The position numbers and the translations under genes were made by a program. Below, piece after piece: positions 35,463 through 43,421 of a stretch of 64,000 nucleotides of DNA. Source of the DNA: JAQWRV01 sp045564915 (GTDB taxonomy: Bacteria > Pseudomonadota > Alphaproteobacteria > Rhodospirillales > Rhodospirillaceae); NCBI GenBank assembly GCA_045564915.1, contig JBJLGL010000001.1, forward strand, positions 310,001-374,000. The letters are read 5' to 3'. Positions within the stretch are counted from its first letter, which is position 1, and the number at the start of each line of letters is the position of its first letter. The notes under the pieces are model-generated. The model searched no databases. It was not told the origin of the DNA and saw only the letters and a list, made by a program, of their open reading frames with translations.

Positions 35463-36974
35463 ATGTATGATGAAGTTATTGACAAAATTTGCAGGATTGA
35501 GCGTGCGGTTGACACCACCTCATTAACCTATGGTGATATAAATTATTGGCCCGTCTGCCGCCTACGTCTTTGGGCGCATCTTATCGGTACGAAGCTCAAG
35601 GTATCGAAGCCGGGCCCTATCTTCGATGATTTAGGGACTGCCAACGCCTTCCCTATCGGAAATCCACGTTTGGGCTTGCTGCACACAGACAGAGCAGCAG
35701 CAAAGATCTTAGAATCCCCTGGTGGATTTTCCCCTGACATTATTTTCTATTTGAGACCCGAAGAGTATCGCGATCACATCGAAGATAGAGCCTTCGCAAA
35801 AATTCTCGATAGCGTTTACGAACGTGCCACGGATTATAAATGCCTTAAACTCGAATTAGCCGACCCTAAAGCCATGAATATTAGACGGCGATTCCCATCT
35901 GTGTTTATGCATCCAGACACCATAGCACTTAGAACTAAATTTGACCCTTCACATGATCTTTTGAACTTCACTTCTGTCTTACCCGCAATAAATGATCTAT
36001 GTGGCGTATCAGCCGTCACTTCAGAGCTCATATTACAAGATATGGATAAAATTTTTTATTTTGCCCGGATGTTTGAGCTTGTTCTAAGGGAACTCTCACC
36101 CCGCTCTATTTTCTTGTCTGTATACTATCACCCTACAGGCTTAGCCCTGATGCTAGCCGCACATCGGCTCAACATTCCAACGATCGATGTGCAGCATGGT
36201 CGCCTCGGCCCCCATCATGGCCTCTACACCCAAATGACGGCCGCACCAACTACCGGCTATGCACTACTACCGGATTATATCTGGTGCTGGGGAAACAAAA
36301 CCAAACAGGATATCGAAGTAGACAAGAACCCTAAATGTACCCGGCATGGCGGCATTGTGGGAGGTAACCCATGGCTAGATCGATGGAAATCTAAGCACAG
36401 CGCAGAAATCCTGTCCGAAGAGACGAGGAGCTTAGAGGCAAGATCAGAAGGACAGCAAAAGATTCTAGTCAGTTTACAACCTCTTGAAGTGCCATTGCCC
36501 GCACTTGTTATTGAAGCGATGGGGGCCTCTCCGAGCAATTGGATCTGGTGGATTAGGGTCCACCCACTTAGACATCATACAGTACCAGAAATTTCTAAGG
36601 TCCTATCTGATAAGGGCATTAAGAACTTCGAAGTCAGGACAGCCACTGAGTTACCATTGTTTGTCTTGTTAAGAAACTGTGATCATCACGTCACTGCATT
36701 TTCCTCCGTTGCTATAGAGGCTCTTGCTTTTGGAAAAACAACGACGCTTTTTAGCACTGTCGGTGAACAGATTTTCGAGGACTACGTGACCAGGGGCTTA
36801 TTTTCAGTCGCCACTGAGGCCAATGACTTGATTAAGCAGGTATCAGAGGCATTAGATGGCACCAACATAAGGGACGATAATCCCTTCATTAATACTTCGG
36901 AAGGTCTAGCAGAAAAGGTATTTACCCACATAATGCAGGACAAGTCCGGTGCACCCCAAGTCAGGGAGCGATGA
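35463..36974 (+). CDS. Putative GT-B-like surface-polysaccharide glycosyltransferase
   Basis: The 503-residue protein is soluble, with no signal peptide. It has a C-terminal half resembling capsule/LPS polymer transferases and CDP-glycerol or polysialyl-type GT-B proteins: IPTIDVQHGRLGPHHG near 238-253, a WIRVHPLRHH segment, HVTAFSSVAIEALAFGK and FSTVGEQIFEDYV. The VQHG and SSVAIEAL motifs recur in CMP-sugar-using transferases, which would fit the adjacent CMP-sugar synthetase, but I cannot name the family with certainty. It is divergent from the NeuB-fusion gene. The N-terminal 200 residues show no motif I recognise. Confidence 0.7.
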   Translation: MYDEVIDKICRIERAVDTTSLTYGDINYWPVCRLRLWAHLIGTKLKVSKPGPIFDDLGTANAFPIGNPRLGLLHTDRAAAKILESPGGFSPDIIFYLRPEEYRDHIEDRAFAKILDSVYERATDYKCLKLELADPKAMNIRRRFPSVFMHPDTIALRTKFDPSHDLLNFTSVLPAINDLCGVSAVTSELILQDMDKIFYFARMFELVLRELSPRSIFLSVYYHPTGLALMLAAHRLNIPTIDVQHGRLGPHHGLYTQMTAAPTTGYALLPDYIWCWGNKTKQDIEVDKNPKCTRHGGIVGGNPWLDRWKSKHSAEILSEETRSLEARSEGQQKILVSLQPLEVPLPALVIEAMGASPSNWIWWIRVHPLRHHTVPEISKVLSDKGIKNFEVRTATELPLFVLLRNCDHHVTAFSSVAIEALAFGKTTTLFSTVGEQIFEDYVTRGLFSVATEANDLIKQVSEALDGTNIRDDNPFINTSEGLAEKVFTHIMQDKSGAPQVRER

Positions 36975-37112
36975 AGCTAACAGGATAACAACATCAATAT
37001 TATTAACGAGAAGTTTACCAGCTTCCATGTTCATCTCAATCATCGATACCCGACTTCAGTAAATATTGATGATACTCTTCGCTGTTAACGAGGGCAGTGG
37101 GCTACGTCCATT

Positions 37113-37182
37113 GGCCTTTCAGGCCTCCAATATTGGCGTTAGCGCCGAATAGCCGCGCAAGCGACTAGTTGGCAATATTGGA
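37113..37182. terminator. Stem-loop cluster between convergent genes
   Basis: The 305-base gap between the convergent genes ending at 36974 and 37280 has no credible gene. It holds GGCCT-TTC-AGGCC (37113-37125), then a larger element whose arms are TCCAATATTG (37126-37135) and CAATATTGGA (37173-37182), enclosing GGCG-TTAG-CGCC. The nested hairpins suggest a bidirectional terminator or a small palindromic repeat. No T-run follows, so intrinsic termination is only a guess. Confidence 0.4.
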
Positions 37183-37279
37183 AGCGATATCAAGAATCGG
37201 CAGCGGATCAAGCACAAAGAGAACCAAGGCCGTTTCCCTTACAGGTGGCTGTGCCATTTGTTATGTATCTTAACAAAAG

Positions 37280-38302
37280 TCATTCAGCGAGCACGGCAAG
37301 AGCGGTCGCTGGAAAATCCGTGAACACACCGTCTAAGCCAAGCGCGAAAAAGCGCCTATACTCTGCTGCCGGATCACCATTGTAGGCCTTGACGAGGTAT
37401 CGAGGTTCATTACGAAATGTATAGGCATGGACCAATAATCCAGCCCGGTGAGCTCGGAAAATTAGATCCGTCGCCGGCAAAAGATTACCTTCGCGGTCTT
37501 GGGGAATAATAAGAGATTTCCACGGCCCGATAGCATCGGCATAAGTTGCTATTTCGGCCAATCCACCGTCTGTCATCATAGATTCATAAGTAAGAACCTT
37601 ATCCGAGTCCTGCTGATCATACGGAGTTAGATGACCAACTCCGAGCAACTGTACTAAGCGCAGGTCCGTCATAGTGTCGAGCGATCGAAGGTTATCTATT
37701 TCGAAAGATTGAATAAAGACCCAATCTGTAGACTGAGTGAGTCCGGCGTTTGTTAGAGCGCGTATCACGGGTGGCTCCAACGCAAGGCCAACATCTCTAA
37801 AATAGGTTGAGTGTTTAGTTTCTAGGTATACGCCTATAGGCCGACCACTGCGAACGCTTTCCCTTTGGACTAGAACAAGAATGTCATCAAGAGTGGGAAT
37901 ACGAAATTTTCCATTACTAGCCTGATTACGAAAGGGCAAACGCTCTTTCGCTCGCAGCGTCGCAATTTCCTTAGCGGTAAAATCTTCTGTGAACCATCCC
38001 GTCACCTCTTTACCGTCCACCATTCGTGTGGTGACACGGCTAGCAAACTTCTCAGCCACGTCGGTTGTATCAGACAACTCATTCTCGTGGCGAGCAATCA
38101 AAATGCCGTCACGCGTAATGACAAGGTCAGGCTCAATGAAGTGGGCGCCCTGCTCGATGGCAAGGGCGTAGGCTTCCAGAGTATGCTCAGGAAGCAAACC
38201 GCTTGCACCACGGTGTGCAATAACCAATGGCATCGGAAAAGACTTTGCTAAGCAAACATCTGCTGACAAAAACGGTAGAAGAAAAATAAATATACGAGCC
38301 AT
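37280..38302 (-). CDS. glpQ: Periplasmic glycerophosphodiester phosphodiesterase
   Basis: The 340-residue protein opens with a signal peptide (MARIFIFLLPFLSADVCLAKS) and then the GDPD TIM barrel. The active-site set is visible in IAHRGASGLLPEHTLEAY and EPDLVITRDGILIARHE (His, Arg, two Glu/Asp and the second His). It hydrolyses glycerophosphodiesters to sn-glycerol-3-phosphate and an alcohol, with a divalent metal. The length fits exported GlpQ rather than the short cytosolic UgpQ. I chose the ATG at 38302 over a GTG at 38314 because it gives a normal signal peptide. No glycerol-phosphate transporter is adjacent. Confidence 0.9.
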   Translation of the reverse strand: MARIFIFLLPFLSADVCLAKSFPMPLVIAHRGASGLLPEHTLEAYALAIEQGAHFIEPDLVITRDGILIARHENELSDTTDVAEKFASRVTTRMVDGKEVTGWFTEDFTAKEIATLRAKERLPFRNQASNGKFRIPTLDDILVLVQRESVRSGRPIGVYLETKHSTYFRDVGLALEPPVIRALTNAGLTQSTDWVFIQSFEIDNLRSLDTMTDLRLVQLLGVGHLTPYDQQDSDKVLTYESMMTDGGLAEIATYADAIGPWKSLIIPQDREGNLLPATDLIFRAHRAGLLVHAYTFRNEPRYLVKAYNGDPAAEYRRFFALGLDGVFTDFPATALAVLAE

Positions 38303-38533
38303 ATCTAATATCACCCACTACGGAAAAAATTCTAGTGCCAATGTACGGAGCGACCTTAGGAAAACGATATTTCAGCAGAGATCAATGAGGAATATCACGA
38401 GTTCTTATAGAAATTACATATTCACATAAAGATACATGTCACTGTTTGAAGTCCGAAACGCCTATGCGGACAAGCTCATACGGTGGCGGACAACTTGGCA
38501 ACCGTACAAATAAACAGGAACTAGAACAGACTC

Positions 38534-39592
38534 TTAGTTAACCATGACGCTATCAACCAGCGCTTCCTTGGCGCTACGCTCTGCAACGATTTTGTCGAAG
38601 TGTGACCAAACACCATCGACACCGTGCCATTCGCCTGTAGTCGCATTCTTCGAATACTCAGTCGCCCGCGCTTCAAAGAAATTGGCATGCTCTACACCGT
38701 TCAGAATCTCGGTAAGCCAGTCGAGCGGATGATCTTTAACGCCGTATACCGGCTCAAGCCCCAGTTGCTGAAGGCGCCAATCAGCAATAAATCGGATATA
38801 GGTCTTGATATCCGCTGGGGCCATACCATCCACGGGCCCCATTTCAAAAGCAAGGTCAATAAACTTGTCCTCCAGGCCAACAACGGTCTTAGCACAATCC
38901 GCAATATCGTCTTTTACCGAATTCGTAAGACATTGCGTTTCATTGCAAAAGGTATGAAATAGCTTGATCATGCCTTCGCAGTGTAGACTCTCATCTCGTA
39001 CGGACCAGGAAACGATTTGCCCCATACCCTTCATCTTGTTCTGCCGTGGGAAATTTAACAACATGGCAAAACTGGCAAATAGTTGGAGGCCTTCCGTGAA
39101 GCCGCCAAACATAGCTATGGTTTTCGCAATCGACGCTGGATTTTCGACTGTAAACTTCTGCATATAATCGTGCTTAGCCGCCATCTCATCGTATTCAAGA
39201 AACGCTGTGAATTCAGAATCTGGCATGCCGATAGTTTCAAGCAGTAGTGCATAAGCTGCGATATGAACCGTCTCAATGTTCGAAAATGCCGCAAGCATCA
39301 TTTTGATCTCAGTGGGTTTGAAAACGCGGCTATAGCGTTCCATGTAGTTATCATTTACCTCGACATCTGACTGAGTGAAGAACCTGAAAATCTGAGTAAG
39401 CAGATTCCTTTCAGAGTCAGACAGCTTGTTGGCCCAATCCTTGCAATCTTCCCCGAGAGGCACTTCTTCTGGCATCCAGTGCACCTGCTGCTGACGCTTC
39501 CAAAATTCATGCGCCCAGGGATAGCGAAAGGGCTTGTAGCTATGACTCGGAGTTAACAGTCCCGGTAATGCTTTTGGTGCAATCTGATTCAT
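38534..39592 (-). CDS. nrdB: Ribonucleoside-diphosphate reductase class Ia, beta subunit
   Basis: The 352-residue protein is the radical-generating subunit. The di-iron ligands and tyrosyl-radical site are visible: Asp in TQSDVEVND, the Glu-x2-His-x3-Tyr motif in ETVHIAAY with the radical Tyr in place, Glu in GGFTEGLQLF and Glu-x2-His in ESLHCEG. With the alpha subunit encoded 54 bases upstream it makes deoxyribonucleotides aerobically. It is the second gene of the nrdAB operon and shares its control region. Confidence 0.95.
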   Translation of the reverse strand: MNQIAPKALPGLLTPSHSYKPFRYPWAHEFWKRQQQVHWMPEEVPLGEDCKDWANKLSDSERNLLTQIFRFFTQSDVEVNDNYMERYSRVFKPTEIKMMLAAFSNIETVHIAAYALLLETIGMPDSEFTAFLEYDEMAAKHDYMQKFTVENPASIAKTIAMFGGFTEGLQLFASFAMLLNFPRQNKMKGMGQIVSWSVRDESLHCEGMIKLFHTFCNETQCLTNSVKDDIADCAKTVVGLEDKFIDLAFEMGPVDGMAPADIKTYIRFIADWRLQQLGLEPVYGVKDHPLDWLTEILNGVEHANFFEARATEYSKNATTGEWHGVDGVWSHFDKIVAERSAKEALVDSVMVN

Positions 39593-39646
39593 GGTCGTCC
39601 CGTTTAACTTTATTAGTTCATTAATAGTTTAGCTAAATACTCAATA

Positions 39647-41563
39647 TTACTGACACGCGAGACATTCTTCATAATCTGTCCGCTCATTGACAGCTAATTC
39701 TTTCTCTGGCCAGGCCCGGGTATTATCACCTTCGACTCCAGCAAAAGCGGCTCTCTGGACCGACTTTGAGCGACAATAATAAAGGCTCTTCAGGCCTGAC
39801 TCCCATGCCTTCCAGTGCAGCATCATCAAATCCCATTTATCAATGTCAGAGGGCAAAAATACGTTAATAGATTGACCCTGACAAACAAACGGTGTGCGGT
39901 CACTAGCCATTTCTACAACCCAGCGCTGATCGATCTCGAAGGCGGTTTGAAAAACGGATTTCTCTTCGTCAGTTAAGCCATTGAGATGCTGCACTGACCC
40001 CTCGTGTTCAAGTATCGACTTCCATGTACCTGGATTATTCAGGCCTTTCCTCTCTAACAGCTCCGTCAGATGCTTATTCTTAACAGTAAACGAACCCGAC
40101 AGTGTCTTATGGGTATAGATGTTCGCTGGAATAGGCTCAATGCACGGACTTACACCACCGCAAATAATACTGATTGATGCTGTCGGTGCGATTGCCATCT
40201 TATGGCTAAATCTTGCCATCAACCCGGACTCAGCAGCATCTGGACAGGCACCACGTTCTTCAGCAAGCTTTACAGACGCAGCGTCAGCACCTTGTCGCAT
40301 ATGCTTAAACATACGGACATTCCAGGACTTTGCCATAGCGCTTTCAAAGGGAATGGAGCGGGCTTGCAGAAAAGAATGATAGCCCATCAGACCAAGACCG
40401 ACTGATCGTTCCCGGATAGCAGAGTATTTGGCACGGTCCATGCTACTTGGTGCTTGGTCAATAAAACCTTGCAGAACATTGTCGAGGAAGCGCATCACAT
40501 CCTCAAGGAAGCCTTCTACCTTAGACCACTCATCCCATCTCTCCGCATTAACCGAAGACAGGCAACAAACGGCTGTCCGGTCTTCTCCTAGGTGGTCTGG
40601 TCCTGTATGCAACATTATTTCACTGCACAGGTTTGACGTCGTAACTTTCAAACCAAGCTCTCGCTGATGCTTCGGCATCTGGCGATTTACCGTGTCAGAG
40701 AAGATGATGTATGGCTCCCCAGTTTGCAGGCGGAGCTCGAGCACTTTCTGCCATAACTCTCGAGCGTTTACAGTTTTTCGGACTGAGCCATCTTTTGGGC
40801 TGAGTAGATCAAACGGCACGTCATCACGGACCGCTTCCATAAACTTATCAGTTATATTCAGGCCGTGGTGCAGATTTAGGCTCTTGCGGTTAAAATCTCC
40901 GGATGGTTTGCGTATTTCAAGAAATTCTTCGATTTCTGGATGATGAATATCTAGGTATACAGCAGCCGAACCGCGCCGGAGTGATCCCTGCGAGATCGCT
41001 AGAGTTAAGGAATCCATCACCCTCACAAATGGGATGATGCCAGACGTGTTCCCGGCATTCTTGACTTTCTCACCGATAGATCGAACACGGCCCCAATATG
41101 TGCCGATTCCGCCACCGTTGGATGCGAGCCACACATTCTCTGTCCAGGTGTCGACGATGCCGTCTAGATCATCATTGACAGAATTCAAAAAGCAGGAGAT
41201 CGGCAGACCGCGTTTAGAGCCTCCGTTAGACAATACCGGGGTAGCCGGCATGAACCAGAGGCGGGACATATAGTCGTAGATACGCTGCGCATGTTCCAAG
41301 TCATCTGAATAGGCCAGTGACACACGAGCGAACATGTCTTGGTAAGATTCGCCTGGAAGTAAGTAGCGGTCTTCTAGCGTGGCTTTGCCGAAATCCGTCA
41401 ACAGAGCGTCCCGAGAGAGATCTACTTTGATAGACGGAACAATGGCAAACGACTTATCATCACCAGCAGCCTGGTCAATTTTTTGACTACTGCCTGGCTT
41501 TCGTTTGATCTGCTGGGGCAAATGATCTGCAGTTTTCTTATCAGCTTCCAGCGCGTAAGCCAT
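39647..41563 (-). CDS. nrdA: Ribonucleoside-diphosphate reductase class Ia, alpha subunit
   Basis: The 638-residue protein is the catalytic subunit. Redox and radical cysteines are visible in LPISCFLNS, TTSNLCSEIM and AVCCLSSVN; ASNGGGIGTYWG and PTASISIICGGVSPCIEP are further family motifs; and the C-terminal redox tail ends CLACQ. An ATP-cone domain at the N-terminus is missing, so overall activity control by dATP through a cone is not expected. The ATG at 41563 has AGGGGA seven bases upstream; an in-frame start 54 bases earlier adds an unlikely basic extension. Transcription is likely NrdR-controlled through boxes near 41853-41900. Confidence 0.95.
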   Translation of the reverse strand: MAYALEADKKTADHLPQQIKRKPGSSQKIDQAAGDDKSFAIVPSIKVDLSRDALLTDFGKATLEDRYLLPGESYQDMFARVSLAYSDDLEHAQRIYDYMSRLWFMPATPVLSNGGSKRGLPISCFLNSVNDDLDGIVDTWTENVWLASNGGGIGTYWGRVRSIGEKVKNAGNTSGIIPFVRVMDSLTLAISQGSLRRGSAAVYLDIHHPEIEEFLEIRKPSGDFNRKSLNLHHGLNITDKFMEAVRDDVPFDLLSPKDGSVRKTVNARELWQKVLELRLQTGEPYIIFSDTVNRQMPKHQRELGLKVTTSNLCSEIMLHTGPDHLGEDRTAVCCLSSVNAERWDEWSKVEGFLEDVMRFLDNVLQGFIDQAPSSMDRAKYSAIRERSVGLGLMGYHSFLQARSIPFESAMAKSWNVRMFKHMRQGADAASVKLAEERGACPDAAESGLMARFSHKMAIAPTASISIICGGVSPCIEPIPANIYTHKTLSGSFTVKNKHLTELLERKGLNNPGTWKSILEHEGSVQHLNGLTDEEKSVFQTAFEIDQRWVVEMASDRTPFVCQGQSINVFLPSDIDKWDLMMLHWKAWESGLKSLYYCRSKSVQRAAFAGVEGDNTRAWPEKELAVNERTDYEECLACQ

Positions 41564-41631
41564 GTTTTCCCCTAATTTAATACTTCCGATCCGGCGGCAT
41601 TTATGCCGAATCCACAAGAATCCATTCCAAA

Positions 41632-41820
41632 TGGCGCCGGAGAGACTCGTAACCCGTACGTTGCTGCATTCCCTTCTGGAATCAGAGAGTTAGCAACACC
41701 GTCTTGGCAACGATAGCCGTTGCATTGCAGAATTTAGCTGCCCGAACTTTCTAAAGCCGCTAGGACAGCCCCCTCAGTCCCTTCATGCCCCCGATTTAGC
41801 GGTCGAAGACAGAAGCGCCA
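41632..41820 (-). ncRNA. Candidate structured leader RNA of nrdA
   Basis: The roughly 290-base stretch between the NrdR boxes and nrdA holds several perfect inverted repeats. On plus-strand numbering: outer TGGCGC 41632-41637 with GCGCCA 41815-41820; CCGCTA 41757-41762 with TAGCGG 41797-41802; GGAC 41763-41766 with GTCC 41777-41780; GCAACG 41707-41712 with CGTTGC 41718-41723; GCAG 41727-41730 with CTGC 41738-41741; and GTTGCT 41660-41665 with AGCAAC 41692-41697 enclosing a smaller TCTG/CAGA hairpin. They nest into a closed multibranch fold. I do not recognise a known riboswitch; the cobalamin-box consensus was looked for and not found. This rests on hand pairing only. Confidence 0.35.
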
Positions 41821-41852
41821 CTAGATATGGTGCTGAAACCGTCTGTTTTCGT

Positions 41853-41900
41853 CAACTATATTTTGGTGTTTCAAGGCAAATATAACACAAGATATAGTGT
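41853..41900 (-). promoter_or_regulatory. Tandem NrdR boxes upstream of nrdAB
   Basis: ACACAAGATATAGTGT at 41885-41900 differs at one position from the NrdR-box consensus (acaCwAtATaTwGtgt). A second, weaker site at 41853-41868 keeps 9 of 10 core positions (CTATATTTTG). They are 16 bases apart, 32 bases centre to centre, which is the three-turn spacing known for NrdR box pairs. NrdR represses ribonucleotide reductase genes when dATP is plentiful. The sites lie about 290 bases upstream of the nrdA ATG, implying a long 5' leader. Confidence 0.78.
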
Positions 41901-42497
41901 GTATTAGTCTTGACAGGATCACAAAACGCTCGTAAAGCGCAGAAACTCAGGGTTTATAAAAACGGCTTCTGATAGATAAATTTGACAACATTCTTAATTC
42001 TTATTGAGATGCTGGACTTAGGGAGAGCGTGAAATTTAAAGAATCAGTTGGAATAGGGCTACATTTGAAAGATTAGATGATCTTTCTTTTAAAATCAGGA
42101 GACGATCTGGCATTTTGGATATGAAAAACACGCAACCTAAGCCACACGATAGTTATCAGGGGCCGAGAAATCACTGAGCATCGACCCGCAATCAATAAGC
42201 GGAACCTGTGTACGCACAGAATGCCTCCTTTAGCCGTTTGGTCTCACTCAGAACATTAGGGGACCCTAATATGCGGTGACGCTACCCCTTGAACAATACT
42301 CTGGCGCTATACTTCGCAGTGGCTATTCCTAGAAGTTCTCTACACATGGTTGAAAAGAAACGCAGCGCTGGTCGTTCTTTTTTGTTCTATCCCTGAAGAA
42401 TAAGCAAGAAATCCTATTTCCTTCCCTCCCAAGTTAAGACTTAAGAAAATTGAAACACTCAACTAGGGTTGGAAGTTCATAGCTGGAGGTTATTAAG
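41901..42497. other. Gene-free divergent region with a palindrome
   Basis: About 600 bases between the NrdR boxes and the hydroxyacyl-CoA dehydrogenase gene hold no reading frame I can support on either strand. The one clear element is ATTAGGG-GA-CCCTAAT at 42255-42270, a 7-bp-arm palindrome that could be an operator. GGAGG at 42484-42488 is the ribosome site of the downstream gene. The rest shows nothing recognisable. Confidence 0.5.
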
Positions 42498-43421
42498 ATG
42501 GCAAACCGTATAGCACTTGTCGGATCAGGCCTGATCGGTTGCGGCTGGGCAGTGGTATTCTCGCGCGCCGGCTGGGATGTGGCCTTTCACGACATAAAAC
42601 CCGGGCGGGCTGAACAAGCAGTCCAAGAGACCAAGACTTCATTAGCTAATCTTGAAGCCTGCGGCTTTCTCAAATCCGCTGCACGCTGCTCCGATCATCT
42701 ATTCCCCGTCGAGAGCCTCGATGCAGCCATAAAGGGTGCAACATTCGTTCAAGAAAATGTGCTCGAAACACCGGATGAAAAATTGTCCGTATTTAAGGAA
42801 TTAGACCGCAAAGTGCCCCACGATGTCATTCTTGGTAGTTCGGCATCAACCATTCCCGCGTCCACTTTTACAAAACATCTTAAAGGACGCGAGCGCTGCA
42901 TCATCGTCCACCCTTGCAACCCACCTTACCTCGTACCGCTTGTTGAGATTGTGCCGACACCTTGGACGGCAGAGTTGACTACAGAGTATTGTATGGACCT
43001 GATGAGACAGGTGAATCTAGTGCCCATTCTTCTTCATAAGGAGATATACGGCTTCGTCCTAAACAGGTTGCAGATCGCCCTAGTTAATGAAGCGATGCAT
43101 CTCGTAGGAAAGGGTGTCGCTACACCGGCCGATATAGAAAAAACGTTAAAAAATGGCCTGGGTCTGCGTTGGTCTTTTATGGGACCCTTCCAGACTATGG
43201 ATCTGGCTGCACCTTCAGGTTTTAAGGAATACGCCACTAAATTCGGCCACTCATACAGCAATATGGGCAAGGAATTAGGCGTTGCTGCGGACTGGTCGCC
43301 CGAGGCTATTGATCAGGTTAATCAATTTCTACGTGCTGAAGTTCCGTTAAAAAAACTGCGAGAGCGTGGACAATGGCGTGACCGAAAACTCATGAAATTA
43401 GCAGCAGAACTTGACGACTAG
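42498..43421 (+). CDS. 3-hydroxyacyl-CoA dehydrogenase family (lambda-crystallin/carnitine dehydrogenase-like)
   Basis: The 307-residue protein has a Rossmann domain with VGSGLIGCGWA (8-18) and an acidic NAD-ribose contact in FHDIKP. The central strand SSASTIPAS and the catalytic His region HPCNPPYLVPLVEIVPTPWT (about 137-156) follow, then the C-terminal helical domain with GFVLNRLQIALVNEAMHLV. The HPxNPPYLxPLVE form is typical of lambda-crystallin (L-gulonate 3-dehydrogenase) and carnitine dehydrogenase relatives rather than FadB. It oxidises a 3-hydroxy acid or its CoA ester with NAD+. It overlaps tail-to-tail by 4 bases with the next gene. Confidence 0.87.
   Translation: MANRIALVGSGLIGCGWAVVFSRAGWDVAFHDIKPGRAEQAVQETKTSLANLEACGFLKSAARCSDHLFPVESLDAAIKGATFVQENVLETPDEKLSVFKELDRKVPHDVILGSSASTIPASTFTKHLKGRERCIIVHPCNPPYLVPLVEIVPTPWTAELTTEYCMDLMRQVNLVPILLHKEIYGFVLNRLQIALVNEAMHLVGKGVATPADIEKTLKNGLGLRWSFMGPFQTMDLAAPSGFKEYATKFGHSYSNMGKELGVAADWSPEAIDQVNQFLRAEVPLKKLRERGQWRDRKLMKLAAELDD

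Noticed and set aside
24954..36974. Genomic island of foreign origin
   Set aside because: Glycan loci are often transferred, but I see no integrase, tRNA or direct repeats at the edges, and base use is not obviously different from neighbours.
38303..38533. TACGGT/ACCGTA hairpin after nrdB as terminator
   Set aside because: The stem is short, the loop long, and no T-run follows on the minus strand.
41632..41820. Cobalamin riboswitch upstream of nrdA
   Set aside because: The expected B12-box and GCCACTG-type consensus are not seen; the nrdAB system is class Ia. Only the generic structured-RNA claim was kept.
41632..41820. tmRNA, 6S RNA or RNase P RNA
   Set aside because: The tag-coding region, T-arm consensus and the RNase P conserved cores were not found.
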